A DNA stretch of 64,000 bases, from assembly GCF_020742345.1 (NCBI RefSeq), contig NZ_DYXC01000084.1, positions 35,970 to 99,969 on the forward strand, in the 5' to 3' direction. Shown here one piece after another: positions 53,058-62,096 of this stretch (positions within the stretch are counted from its first letter, which is position 1; each line of letters starts with the position of its first letter). The position numbers and the translations under genes are program-made. The notes below the pieces were generated by a model. It had not been told where the DNA came from. It saw nothing but the letters and a program-made list of their open reading frames with translations, and did no database searches. Source of the stretch: Enteractinococcus helveticum (lineage in GTDB: Bacteria > Actinomycetota > Actinomycetes > Actinomycetales > Micrococcaceae).

Positions 53058-54374
53058 TTATGCTCCGAACGGTTCCAGGTTGGGGTATAGCGGATGAGCA
53101 TCGGCCAACGCTTCAACACGTGCGGCCAGCTCTGGGAGTGCATCACGATTCCCGGTTGCCCCGGCAATCAGTGTCTGGGCGATGATGTCGGCCACTTCTG
53201 CAAAAGCCGCTGTGCTAAAGCCGCGGGTGGTCAACGCCGGGGTCCCAATGCGCAGACCCGAGGTCGTCATCGGTGGGCGTGGATCCCACGGCACGGCATT
53301 GCGGTTGACGGTGATGTCGACTTCCTGCAGGAGATCTTCACCTTGTTTGCCATCAAGTTCTGAATTGCGCAGATCCACCAGCACCAGGTGGACGTCGGTG
53401 CCACCGGTCAGCACGGAAATGCCAACCTCGGCAACGTCCTGCTGGGATAGCCGCTCGGCCAGGATCCGGGCACCTTCGAGCGTGCGACGCTGGCGTTCGG
53501 CAAATTCTTCTTCACCGGCCACTTTGAAGGCTACGGCTTTGCCCGCGATGACGTGCATCAGTGGGCCACCCTGCTGGCCTGGGAAGACCGCAGAGTTAAT
53601 CTTTTTCGAGATCTCGGCGTCATTGGTCAGGATGATGCCGCCACGTGGCCCAGCCAGGGTCTTATGGGTCGTCGAAGAGGTGACGTGAGCATGTGGCACC
53701 GGCGATGGGTGCAGTCCTGCTGCTACCAGACCAGCGAAGTGTGCCATATCGACGAATAGGTAGGCGCCGACCTCATCAGCGATTTCACGGAAACGAGCAA
53801 AGTCGAGCTGGCGAGGGTAGGCTGACCATCCGGCAACGATCATCTTGGGCTGGTGTTTGCGAGCCAGCCGAGCCACTTCATCCATATCAACTTCGTAGGT
53901 GTTTTCATCAACCGAATACGGCACGATATTGTAGAGCCGACCCGAGAAGTTCAACTTCATACCGTGGGTCAGATGACCACCGTGGGCGAGGTTTAGGCCC
54001 ATCACAGTGTCGCCGGGGCGAATCAATGCGTGCATGACCGCAGCATTCGCCTGGGCCCCCGAGTGCGGTTGGACATTGGCGAACTGAGCACCAAACAGCT
54101 TTTTGACGCGTTCGATCGCAAGACGTTCTACCGAGTCGGCGTGCTCACATCCTCCGTAATACCGGCGCCCTGGGTATCCTTCTGCGTATTTGTTAGTCAG
54201 TACTGAACCCTGGGCTTGCATGACTGCCAGCGGGGTGTGGTTTTCAGATGCAATCATTTCTAGACCGCGTTGCTGACGGTCTAGTTCCTGGTTAATAAAC
54301 CCCGCGATTTCCGGATCGAGGTCCGCCAGATTTTGAGTCAGCGATGGAGCAACCTGAGAGGTGACACTAGTCAT
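53058..54374 (-). CDS. glyA: Serine hydroxymethyltransferase GlyA
   Basis: 438 residues. RGLEMIASENHTPLAVMQAQ, KYAEGYPGRRYYGGCEHADS, and PLP lysine in HVTSSTTHKTLAGPRGG are diagnostic. Combines glycine with methylene-THF to give serine, using both products of sarcosine oxidase. First gene of the glyA-soxBDAG-sdaA operon. A housekeeping second copy may exist elsewhere. ATG at 54374 has GAAGGA upstream. Confidence 0.97.
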   Translation of the reverse strand: MTSVTSQVAPSLTQNLADLDPEIAGFINQELDRQQRGLEMIASENHTPLAVMQAQGSVLTNKYAEGYPGRRYYGGCEHADSVERLAIERVKKLFGAQFANVQPHSGAQANAAVMHALIRPGDTVMGLNLAHGGHLTHGMKLNFSGRLYNIVPYSVDENTYEVDMDEVARLARKHQPKMIVAGWSAYPRQLDFARFREIADEVGAYLFVDMAHFAGLVAAGLHPSPVPHAHVTSSTTHKTLAGPRGGIILTNDAEISKKINSAVFPGQQGGPLMHVIAGKAVAFKVAGEEEFAERQRRTLEGARILAERLSQQDVAEVGISVLTGGTDVHLVLVDLRNSELDGKQGEDLLQEVDITVNRNAVPWDPRPPMTTSGLRIGTPALTTRGFSTAAFAEVADIIAQTLIAGATGNRDALPELAARVEALADAHPLYPNLEPFGA

Positions 54375-54406
54375 GCATTTTCCTTCGAAAAATTCTGAAC
54401 GACATT

Positions 54407-54458
54407 TGATATATCAGTTACCGATCACAGACTATGATGTTCATCACATGCCTGTCAA
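54407..54458 (-). promoter_or_regulatory. Promoter and operator of glyA-soxBDAG-sdaA
   Basis: Minus strand: TTGACA (plus 54453-54458), 18-base spacer, TAGTCT (54429-54434), then 12 bases and the palindrome TGATATATCA (54407-54416). The decamer lies just downstream of the expected transcription start, a repressor-type position. The same -10 and decamer precede the YkvI-family gene. Confidence 0.65.
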
Positions 54459-54535
54459 GGGCTTGGGTCAAAGTTTTTGAAACGCTGCGGAATGCACCCA
54501 AGTAGTGCACAATTAGGAGCAATGAAAGGACACTG

Positions 54536-55195
54536 ATGACCACATTGGACACCGTCAATACGAACAGCGAGTCGCTGGCGGCTCGCGCCTACCGAATATT
54601 GCTAGACCGCTTAATCATGCTGGATATACAACCCGGCGAACCCATCATGGAAAAACAGTTAGCCGAGGAAATGGGGGTGGGACGCACTCCCCTGCGCGAA
54701 GCGCTCAAGCGCCTTGAGGCTGATCACCTGGTGGTCACCTACCCTCGGCGCGGCACGTTTGCCAGCCAAGTCGATGTCACCGAACTGGCCCATGTATCAG
54801 AAATCCGTCAAGCCCTTGAGCCACTGGCGGCCCGTCGCGCCGCAGAGGTCAAGGGCGGCGAGATGCGAGCGCAACTCCTTGAAGTCTTAGATGAACTCAA
54901 AAGCCTGGACCCCAATCAATCACAGCGCGACCTGCTGTCCTACGATCTTTCGGTGCACCGGCTGATCTACAGCGTGACACACAACGAACACCTATCGGAA
55001 ACCCTGATTCGCTTAGACAATATTGCCACTCGCATCTGGGCAGCGCTATCTGACCGCCTACCCGCACTGCATGACCACATCGTGGAGCACACCACACTAC
55101 TCGAACAAATCATCGCCGGTGACGCCGAAGCCGCCGAGCAGACAGCATCACAGCACGTGAAAAACTTTTACACCATGGTGCGCGAGGCGCTCTAG
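54536..55195 (+). CDS. GntR-family regulator, FCD subgroup
   Basis: 219 residues. The winged HTH has EPIMEKQLAEEMGVGRTPLR followed by EALKRLE, and the C-terminal FCD helical domain has the metal-binding Asp/His pattern in DLSVHRLIYSVTHNEHL and HDHIVEHTTLLEQIIAGD. Effectors of FCD proteins are usually small organic acids or amino acids. Divergent from glyA-sox, so a likely regulator of that operon and, through the shared decamer, of the YkvI-family transporter. ATG preceded by AAAGGA. Confidence 0.92.
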   Translation: MTTLDTVNTNSESLAARAYRILLDRLIMLDIQPGEPIMEKQLAEEMGVGRTPLREALKRLEADHLVVTYPRRGTFASQVDVTELAHVSEIRQALEPLAARRAAEVKGGEMRAQLLEVLDELKSLDPNQSQRDLLSYDLSVHRLIYSVTHNEHLSETLIRLDNIATRIWAALSDRLPALHDHIVEHTTLLEQIIAGDAEAAEQTASQHVKNFYTMVREAL

Positions 55196-55215
55196 CAAAG
55201 CCGCCCGATCCCCGC

Positions 55216-55245
55216 CCCGGCCCCATCATGTGAGGCCGGGTTTTT
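55216..55245 (+). terminator. Intrinsic terminator after the GntR gene
   Basis: CCCGGCC (55216-55222) pairs with GGCCGGG (55234-55240) and is followed by TTTTT (55241-55245). Confidence 0.85.
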
Positions 55246-55285
55246 CATGCCCAAAACCATGGACCCACCCGGATCCACCACCCCC

Positions 55286-55332
55286 TTGACAGTGATACAG
55301 CTCACACCGTACGGTAGTGCAACAACGTTGCA
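55286..55332 (+). promoter_or_regulatory. Promoter of the MHS transporter with overlapping inverted repeat
   Basis: TTGACA (55286-55291), 18-base spacer, TACGGT (55310-55315). Directly after, TGCAAC (55318-55323) and GTTGCA (55327-55332) form an inverted repeat with a three-base centre at the expected start of transcription. Candidate operator for the IclR protein encoded at 57581. Confidence 0.55.
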
Positions 55333-55365
55333 ATACGTGCAACTCTGAGTGTATGGCGGTGAAAT

Positions 55366-56718
55366 ATGTCTGATTCAGGCCCACTGGCTTCTGAACAAGA
55401 TCTTGGACCTACCCTTTCAGGACAACAACGCGCGTATCCCTATGGGATCGGAAAACACGAACGCCGCAAAGTCGTTGTGGCAAGTTTTATTGGAAATTTT
55501 GTCGAGTGGTTTGATTACGGTGCCTACAGCTACCTCGCCGTGGTGATTGCCGTCGTCTTCTTCCCTTCCGACGACCTCACACAAGGACTCATTTGGACCT
55601 TTGCACTGTTCGCCGTGTCATTTCTTGTCCGCCCGATCGGTGGATTCATTTGGGGGCATATCGGCGACCGGGTCGGACGTCGTAATGCCCTAGCCTGGTC
55701 GATTCTGATTATGACCGCCTCCACGGTATGTATCGGCTTGCTGCCCGGTGCACTCCAGATCGGCGTGTGGGCACCAGCACTGCTGTTATTATTCCGTGTC
55801 CTGCAGGGCTTCAGCGCCTCGGGTGAATACGCGGGAGCCTCAGCCTATCTGGTGGAATACGCACCCGAAGGAAAACGGGGGATCTATGCTGCTGTGGTTC
55901 CTGGATCAACGGCAGCCGGTCTGTTATTCGGTTCGCTTATGGCCACACTACTGACCGCTACGCTCAGTGACGCGCAAATGGAATCCTGGGGTTGGCGGCT
56001 ACCGTTTCTTTTGGCCGCACCGTTAGGTTTGATCGGCGTGTATATTCGTCGCAAACTTGAAGATTCACCGGTGTTTCGTGAGATGTCCAAAGAAGACGAC
56101 GTCATTAAGGCCCCGGTGTGGGCGCTGTTTCGTGATCACTGGCGCACCCTGATTCGTGCTACCGCAGCCGTACTGCTCAACGCTGTTGGTTTCTACGTCA
56201 TCCTGACATACATGCCAACATATCTATCCCAGACCGTGGGCATTGATCCAACGATTGCCAACATCACGACCACCGTGTCGCTGGTGACCTACATTGGATT
56301 TATCTTTCTGACTGGTCACCTATCGGATCGATTCGGTCGACGAACGATTTTGATGAGCGCCTCGATATTTTTCATCCTGCTGACGGTGCCAGCATTTATG
56401 CTCTTAGGCACCGAAAGCATCATCGCCATCTTGTTTGTCCAGATCCTGCTTGGAGCCATGCTGACACTCAACGATGGCAGTCTGGCAAGCTTCCTGGCCG
56501 AAAACTTCCCCACCAGAGTCCGGTATTCAGGATTTGCTGTGTCATTCAACGTGGGCAATGCGATCTTTGGCGGGACGGCACCGGCCATTGCAACACTGCT
56601 GATAGCAACCACCGGCAACGCCATCGCTCCGGGCTGGTACCTGATGATCGCAGCCGTCATTGCGCTTATCGCTGTCTGGCTGTCGCCTGAGACGAGCCAC
56701 AAGCCGCTCAAGGACTAG
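55366..56718 (+). CDS. MHS-family metabolite:H+ symporter (MFS)
   Basis: 450 residues, twelve helices. RKVVVASFIGNFVEWFDYGA is the first-helix signature of the metabolite:H+ symporter subfamily, GGFIWGHIGDRVGRRNALAW the loop 2-3 motif, and QGFSASGEYAGASAYLVEYA the helix-4 region. Family members carry betaine, proline, dicarboxylates or shikimate. Position between the sox operon and creatinase makes a creatine, sarcosine or betaine substrate reasonable (inference). A decayed relative is at 34950. Confidence 0.9.
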   Translation: MSDSGPLASEQDLGPTLSGQQRAYPYGIGKHERRKVVVASFIGNFVEWFDYGAYSYLAVVIAVVFFPSDDLTQGLIWTFALFAVSFLVRPIGGFIWGHIGDRVGRRNALAWSILIMTASTVCIGLLPGALQIGVWAPALLLLFRVLQGFSASGEYAGASAYLVEYAPEGKRGIYAAVVPGSTAAGLLFGSLMATLLTATLSDAQMESWGWRLPFLLAAPLGLIGVYIRRKLEDSPVFREMSKEDDVIKAPVWALFRDHWRTLIRATAAVLLNAVGFYVILTYMPTYLSQTVGIDPTIANITTTVSLVTYIGFIFLTGHLSDRFGRRTILMSASIFFILLTVPAFMLLGTESIIAILFVQILLGAMLTLNDGSLASFLAENFPTRVRYSGFAVSFNVGNAIFGGTAPAIATLLIATTGNAIAPGWYLMIAAVIALIAVWLSPETSHKPLKD

Positions 56719-56752
56719 CGACGTTTGCAACCTCGAGTACGCTTGCGGCAGC

Positions 56753-57436
56753 CTAACTAGTTGCCCGAGCGTACTCGGAACGAAAGATCGCTTGCCACAA
56801 TTGCGGCAGCGTAAATTCGGGCATACGACCAAACGATTTGCGATAGTGCTCAGCGTGCAGAAGCCCGGTAACTTCAGCCAGCAAGACATCGCGCGCGGCC
56901 ACATCAACCTTAGAATCGCCAAGACTCCGGGCGACGAAATCATCCAGCCAGGCGTTTCGCAGTTGTGCTCCTAGCGGGGTGTTAATATTGAGCATGATCA
57001 GGAAGTAGTCCCAAGCCAGCTCCGGTACACCTTCGGTGGAGACCAGCGCTTCGCGTTGCGTGGTGGACTGCGGGTCGACATCTGCAGCGGCATGCACTCC
57101 GGCGTCCATCAACGCTGCAGCAGCATTCATCAGCTGGTCCTTGTGGTGCTGTTCAGCCACAAAATCGTCCAGCGCAAACGGTCCCATGGTGGCTAAGAGT
57201 CGCATCATATCTGCTGGACCGCGAAAAGCTTTATACGCTCGCAGACGCGGCAACACACCCGCACCATAGGCGCCGTCCACAACCGCTGACGCGCTGAGGA
57301 TCGTGTCCATGAGCGCTATTTCGACGGAGTTTGCCCAATGTCCAGTGGCATCCTTAAACGGTCGTGCGCCAATACAGGTTGCGGCCTCGGCCAGGGCTTT
57401 CACATCGCTGGCAGCCATTGAGCTCATGGTTTTCAC
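56753..57436 (-). CDS. Conserved-looking hypothetical protein
   Basis: 227 residues, mostly alpha-helical, no membrane segment. FRGPADMMRLLATMGPFALD and GVPELAWDYFLIMLNINTPL look faintly like helix-hairpin-helix DNA-glycosylase-type folds, but catalytic Lys/Asp residues cannot be placed, so this stays a hypothesis. Converges on the MHS transporter and is divergent from the IclR gene, giving no strong functional clue. Confidence 0.55.
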   Translation of the reverse strand: MKTMSSMAASDVKALAEAATCIGARPFKDATGHWANSVEIALMDTILSASAVVDGAYGAGVLPRLRAYKAFRGPADMMRLLATMGPFALDDFVAEQHHKDQLMNAAAALMDAGVHAAADVDPQSTTQREALVSTEGVPELAWDYFLIMLNINTPLGAQLRNAWLDDFVARSLGDSKVDVAARDVLLAEVTGLLHAEHYRKSFGRMPEFTLPQLWQAIFRSEYARATS

Positions 57437-57580
57437 CTTTACGCTGGGCGGTTCGGGTCAACGGCTCATTTTACCGCCATCTCATATCGAGTCAGTGGGT
57501 GTGTATCTTACGGTCACAATAAGGTGCTGAAAAACAGATGCCGTATGATCCTTACAACGTTTGGCCAGCAAAGGAGCACT

Positions 57581-58342
57581 ATGAGTTCCCCTCGCAACTC
57601 AGTCGTCCATAACGTCGTTGACGTACTGCGATGCTTTTCCTCGGAAAAGCCGTTGGTTGGCGTCACCGAGATCGCCGAACAGGTGGGGTTACATAAATCA
57701 TCAGTCTCCCGACTGTTAGCAACCCTGGAATCTGAAGGGTGGGTCGAGCAGGACCCTACCACTCGTCGATACCAGCTGGGACTTGGACTGATCGCTATTG
57801 CTGGACCGTTGCTGGCCAATCTTAATGTGCGGCAAGTGGCATACCCTTATCTGCAGGAGTTGACCGATGCAACAAGAGAAACCGCAGTCTTAGCAGTATG
57901 GGAAGGGTCTGTTGTAGTCACCGTCGAACAAATCGTTTCCGATCGCACGGTCAAACACACTTCTCCTCTTGGAGCGCGTTACGCGTCAACCGGTTCTGCC
58001 TCGGTGCAGATCTTCTTGGCGGAAATGGCCAAGGAAGCTGTGACCGCGTTATTGGATCAAGAAACCATCAAGCTGCAGCAAGGATGGACTCCAACGCAAT
58101 TACAAAAGCGTCTCGAGGCGGTCCGTAGACAGGGGTATGCCACCAACTTGCAAGAGACCTTTGATGATGAAGTTGGAATTGCCGCGCCAGTGTATGACCA
58201 TCGGCGTAAAGTCGTAGCCGCGATCCTGATTGCCGCCCCGTCCTATCGGATTGATGACCAGACCGCCCAAGCGTTGATTGACCAGTGTGTGGCCACGGCG
58301 GCAAAGATTTCCACACGCATGGGAAATCCAGACTCGCAGTAA
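57581..58342 (+). CDS. IclR-family transcriptional regulator
   Basis: 253 residues; ATG at 57581 with AAAGGAG five bases upstream (the frame is open 19 codons further up). HTH: GVTEIAEQVGLHKSSVSRLL. Effector domain: TAVLAVWEGSVVVTVEQIVS and DEVGIAAPVYDHRRKVVAAI. Paralogue of the gene at 35483. A CAACGTTT element just upstream (57555-57562) resembles the core of the repeat in the MHS transporter promoter, so autoregulation and control of that transporter are plausible. Confidence 0.9.
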   Translation: MSSPRNSVVHNVVDVLRCFSSEKPLVGVTEIAEQVGLHKSSVSRLLATLESEGWVEQDPTTRRYQLGLGLIAIAGPLLANLNVRQVAYPYLQELTDATRETAVLAVWEGSVVVTVEQIVSDRTVKHTSPLGARYASTGSASVQIFLAEMAKEAVTALLDQETIKLQQGWTPTQLQKRLEAVRRQGYATNLQETFDDEVGIAAPVYDHRRKVVAAILIAAPSYRIDDQTAQALIDQCVATAAKISTRMGNPDSQ

Positions 58343-58357
58343 CCACGAGTCTGGATT
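58325..58357 (+). terminator. Terminator overlapping the IclR stop codon
   Basis: AATCCAGACTCG (58325-58336) and CGAGTCTGGATT (58346-58357) are perfect complements, with the stop codon in the loop, followed by a T-rich tract. Confidence 0.75.
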
Positions 58358-58374
58358 GTTGGTTTATTTATTCG

Positions 58375-59349
58375 TTAGTCGCGGGCGGTTGGCACCACGA
58401 GCACGGGTGTCACTGCGCGATTCAGTACAGCCTGGCTAACCGATCCCAACAGCAAGCCGGCAAAGCCACCACGACCGCGTGTTCCAACCACCACGACATC
58501 TGCGCTACGTGTCGCATCCGATAGCGCATCAGCAGGCGAGGCATCAAAGAATCGCCAATGCACTTGGGCAGAAGTTTTTTCTGCCACTTGTTCGGCCACT
58601 TTGGCAAGCCGATTGGCGACGTCTCGACGAAGATCGGGAACTTCTGCTTGATAAACCGGTGATGCTGGCATCCACATACTGCCGCTGAACGGCTGTGATG
58701 TCACGAGGGTCAAGGACTTACCCAGCAATTCGGCATGTTTTGCTGCATGCAAGGATAGTTCCACCGGGTAAGCATCAAGGTCGACGCCGACCACGACGGT
58801 TCCTTCAAAATCTGTGGGATCGCCATATTCTTCAGATGACAATACACCGAATTCTGATAGCTCTGGACTACCTGATAATCGTGCAAACTGGGTTTCGAGA
58901 TGTTCACCCGTGTGGCGTTTTTCTGGGACCACCATCGTTGGGCATTTGGCATGCGAAGCAACTGAGGCCGAAACACTACCGAGAAAACGGCCGGCAAAAC
59001 GACTGCGACCCCGCTTGCCAACCACCACAAGTGCAGCTTCTTCGGAAGCTTGAATGAGTGCACCGGCAGCATCACCTTCTACGGTGGCGGCGCTGACCCC
59101 AAGGTCAGTCTCATTGACGGTAGCTACCAAGTCATTAATAACTGCCTGGGCATTTTCTTGTGCCAGGCCCTGGGTATTTTCGGGAAGATATTCGTACCCC
59201 GGTTCGGTATATGCGGCTATGACTCGCAGTCCATAATTAAATTTCTGGGCGAGATCAACTGCAACATCGAATGCTCTTTCGCTGTTTTCTGACCCGTCCA
59301 CACCAACGACAACCGTGCCCGATTTAGGATGCTCTGCAATGTGTCTCAT
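58375..59349 (-). CDS. Tandem universal stress protein (UspA) domains
   Basis: 324 residues, two Usp domains. First: TVVVGVDGSENSERAFDVAV and ATP-binding VVGKRGRSRFAGRFLGSVSA. Second: TVVVGVDLDAYPVELSLHAA and VVGTRGRGGFAGLLLGSVSQ. Both contain the G-2x-G-9x-G(S/T) nucleotide motif, so both halves may bind ATP. Common in Actinobacteria under redox or hypoxic control. Stands between the IclR and antiporter genes. Confidence 0.93.
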   Translation of the reverse strand: MRHIAEHPKSGTVVVGVDGSENSERAFDVAVDLAQKFNYGLRVIAAYTEPGYEYLPENTQGLAQENAQAVINDLVATVNETDLGVSAATVEGDAAGALIQASEEAALVVVGKRGRSRFAGRFLGSVSASVASHAKCPTMVVPEKRHTGEHLETQFARLSGSPELSEFGVLSSEEYGDPTDFEGTVVVGVDLDAYPVELSLHAAKHAELLGKSLTLVTSQPFSGSMWMPASPVYQAEVPDLRRDVANRLAKVAEQVAEKTSAQVHWRFFDASPADALSDATRSADVVVVGTRGRGGFAGLLLGSVSQAVLNRAVTPVLVVPTARD

Positions 59350-59486
59350 GTCATCACTTTAGCAAGCTCCTATCAAACATAACAGGTATCTGAGTAGTAC
59401 GAAGAGCCCATAACTTGGTTCTTCTGCCAACGAAGGTCCGCACTCGGGTCGGTGCTGGAAGCAAGTTTCGTCTAAGCTTGTCGTTC

Positions 59487-60839
59487 GTGAATGCTGTAGT
59501 TATTTCCGTGGCCGTCATGCTTTTGCTAGCACTGCTGAGGGTTCATGTAGTTATCGCTTTATTTATCGGTGCCCTCGTTGGCGGCCTCATGGCCGGCATG
59601 GGATTAGAAGGCACCATGCTCGCGTTTGAGTCTGGGCTAGGTGACGGCGCGAAAATTGCGCTCTCTTACGCTCTACTCGGTGCATTCGCGATGGCTGTGG
59701 CCGCTTCAGGTCTTCCCAAAGCACTAGCCGATGCATTGATACGTAAGCTTAATACTGGTTCTGAAGAGGCCTCGCAAAAGGTTGTCACGATCACTACCTA
59801 CCTGGTCATCGGTGGCATTCTGGCGATGTCGATCATGTCTCAGAACCTTATCCCGGTCCACATAGCCTTCATTCCGTTATTAATCCCACCGTTGTTGACG
59901 GTATTCAACCGCCTCAAGATTGACCGCCGTGTGATCGCTTGTGTGCTGACTTTCGGGCTAGTCACCACCTATATGCTCTTACCGGTGGGCTTCGGTAAAA
60001 TTTTCTTGGAAGATATCCTGCTGAGCAATATTGAACGTGCCGGCCTGGATACTTCGGGCATCAACATTGTGCAAGTCATGGCCATCCCCGCACTCGGTAT
60101 GGTCGTCGGATTGCTCATCGCAGTCTTCATCAGCTACCGCAAGCCACGCGAATACGAAGAACGCCCCCTGGCCGGTGGCACAATTGTTCAACCAACACCG
60201 ACCCGCTACAGCCTGATCATGTCCATCATTGCAATCGTAGCGACCTTCGCTATCCAGCTGATTGTGCAGTTCACCGGATCCGAAGCCGACGGTCTCCTGC
60301 TCGGATCGCTGGTTGGATTGGGTATCTTCCTGCTCTCCGGAGTGGTCGAATGGAATAAGGCCGACGACGTGTTCACCTCCGGGATGCGCATGATGGCACT
60401 GATCGGATTTGTCATGATCTCCGCCCAGGGCTTTGCAGCAGTGATCAATGAGTCAAACCAGGTGGAACCACTGGTCGCCGTCGTCCAGGAGTTCTTCGGC
60501 GATAATAAGGCCCTGGCTGCACTGGCGATGCTCGTCGTCGGGCTGATTGTGACGATGGGGATTGGTTCGTCGTTCTCGACGCTGCCAATTATCGCAGCGA
60601 TCTATGTGCCACTGTGCCTCTCCTTAGACTTCTCAATGGCGGCAACGGTGGCGCTGATTGGCGCTGCAGGTGCGCTGGGCGATGCCGGCTCCCCCGCCTC
60701 TGATTCCACGCTGGGTCCAACTGCGGGTCTGGCAGCCGACGGCCAGCACGATCACATGCGCGACACCGTCATCCCAACATTTCTTCACTACAACATTCCA
60801 CTTACCGCTTCCGGGTGGGTCGCAGCGATGGTCCTGTAG
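59487..60839 (+). CDS. YuiF/NhaC-type Na+/H+ antiporter family membrane protein
   Basis: 450 residues from GTG at 59487 (MNAVVISVAVMLLLALLRVH fits the family start; the frame is open to 59415). About twelve helices. MSIMSQNLIPVHIAFIPLLI, then GALGDAGSPASDSTLGPTAG and the tail DTVIPTFLHYNIPLTASGWV match the YuiF group, annotated as Na+/H+ antiporter or as amino acid (histidine) transporter. Substrate unresolved. Proximity to creatinase suggests an amino-acid-like substrate, but only by position. Confidence 0.85.
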   Translation: MNAVVISVAVMLLLALLRVHVVIALFIGALVGGLMAGMGLEGTMLAFESGLGDGAKIALSYALLGAFAMAVAASGLPKALADALIRKLNTGSEEASQKVVTITTYLVIGGILAMSIMSQNLIPVHIAFIPLLIPPLLTVFNRLKIDRRVIACVLTFGLVTTYMLLPVGFGKIFLEDILLSNIERAGLDTSGINIVQVMAIPALGMVVGLLIAVFISYRKPREYEERPLAGGTIVQPTPTRYSLIMSIIAIVATFAIQLIVQFTGSEADGLLLGSLVGLGIFLLSGVVEWNKADDVFTSGMRMMALIGFVMISAQGFAAVINESNQVEPLVAVVQEFFGDNKALAALAMLVVGLIVTMGIGSSFSTLPIIAAIYVPLCLSLDFSMAATVALIGAAGALGDAGSPASDSTLGPTAGLAADGQHDHMRDTVIPTFLHYNIPLTASGWVAAMVL

Positions 60840-60912
60840 CCGTTCGACAGCATTAGTCTTCGGCACCGGGTTTTCGGATGCGTTTATCGATGCGGCCGAT
60901 GGACACGGGTTA

Positions 60913-61150
60913 TTATTCGACGGTGCGCGCAAAAAAGACCCTGCCTTCGTGCACGCCAATAGCCCACCAAGCACTGTGCATGAAGCCAACACCGCGAATC
61001 CCACCATGATCGTATCGACAACGACTTTCACAGTGCCGTATGGGATATGCGAGGGCCCGAGCGCATTGGCGACCTGGATTTGGATGAGCCGAAACAATCT
61101 GAACTTGCGGGGCAATCCGACAGCTTCCAAGGCCTGCACCTCGAGTCATT
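60913..61150 (-). pseudogene. Remnant of a second YczE-family gene
   Basis: Fragments on the minus strand copy the intact neighbour at 61199: LPRKFRLFRLIQIQVA matches RRKFPVFQLIQLPVS, HIPYGTVKVVVDTIMVGFAV matches NIPYGTIKTTFDTTLVVVSV, and GVHEGRVFFA matches GVREGTVFAA. The middle of the protein is missing and the last piece is in another frame. The interval 60840-60912 carries nothing else. Confidence 0.6.
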
Positions 61151-61198
61151 GTAGTAGCGCGGCCTTGTGGTGCAGCCCGTTTGGGTCTGAGTTGGTCC

Positions 61199-61840
61199 TC
61201 AGGATGATTTCGCACCGCCCCAGCGTTTGTGGATCGCGCTGATACCTCGGATCACGATGCCAACGGTTATTGCAGCAAAGACCGTTCCTTCTCGCACGCC
61301 ATTCAGCTGCCCCATTAACAGCAAAGACGTCACCACGGAAACCACTACCAATGTGGTGTCAAAAGTGGTTTTGATCGTCCCATAGGGGATGTTCTGCAGT
61401 TTGGTGTAGATCGTGAATACTAAGCCGTTACCTGGCAAATACGAGATACGCGGCTGCATCTCAAAATACACGCCGAATGCCACGAGAATGACACTGACCG
61501 CAGTCCAGACCCATTGCTCGATATAGTTGCCCGGCACGAGCCACTGGGTCAGATACATGCTCAGGTCGATAAACAGACCGAAGACTATGCTTACGGGCAG
61601 TTGAATGAGTTGGAAGACTGGAAATTTCCGGCGCAAGATGAGCATCTGCAGTGCGATGAACACGATGTTGAGCAAGATCATATACACGCCGACGCTCAAC
61701 GACGTCCCAAACGATAAAACGGTTGGAAATGAGGCGATTGGGGAGGTGCCCAGATCGGCTCGAATAGAGACAGCCACGCCCATGGCCATCAAAAAGATCC
61801 CTAACAGGAACACCGAGACGCGTAACAGCTGGCGTATCAT
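61199..61840 (-). CDS. YczE/YitT-type membrane protein
   Basis: 213 residues from ATG at 61840 (frame open 21 codons further, charged and not family-like). Five to six helices. LLGIFLMAMGVAVSIRADLG then TSPIASFPTVLSFGTSLSVG is the YczE/YyaS signature, and LPGNGLVFTIYTKLQNIPYG follows. Family function is unknown, though YczE affects secondary-metabolite production in Bacillus. A decayed second copy lies directly downstream. Confidence 0.8.
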   Translation of the reverse strand: MIRQLLRVSVFLLGIFLMAMGVAVSIRADLGTSPIASFPTVLSFGTSLSVGVYMILLNIVFIALQMLILRRKFPVFQLIQLPVSIVFGLFIDLSMYLTQWLVPGNYIEQWVWTAVSVILVAFGVYFEMQPRISYLPGNGLVFTIYTKLQNIPYGTIKTTFDTTLVVVSVVTSLLLMGQLNGVREGTVFAAITVGIVIRGISAIHKRWGGAKSS

Positions 61841-62006
61841 GCACGACCACAGCTCGACACTACAGACCTCCAGGTTCTTTTTCTTGATCAGCCAGGCATG
61901 CAACTAGCCCTCTAGAAGTGTAGCCTTCGCCAGGGCCCCCTGGCTGACATCGTGTAATACTGCTGAGTTATACGGGACACAGATACGAATCAGCGTGGGC
62001 CTTGTC

Positions 62007-62036
62007 TTGAAGTCGCTTTTAAGCGGTGCTTAGTAT
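62007..62036 (+). promoter_or_regulatory. Candidate creatinase promoter
   Basis: TTGAAG (62007-62012), 18-base spacer, TAGTAT (62031-62036). The spacer holds the inverted repeat CGCTT-TT-AAGCG (62015-62026), a possible operator. The leader would be about 54 bases. Confidence 0.5.
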
Positions 62037-62096
62037 GGGGGTCGAACAGTAACAACACAGAACACGGCCCCAATAGTTGAAGTGGAGAATCGCTTA

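Noticed and set aside
60658..61242. 194-codon plus-strand frame after the YuiF-type gene
   Set aside because: It overlaps the end of that gene and is antisense to the YczE remnant; no domain recognised.
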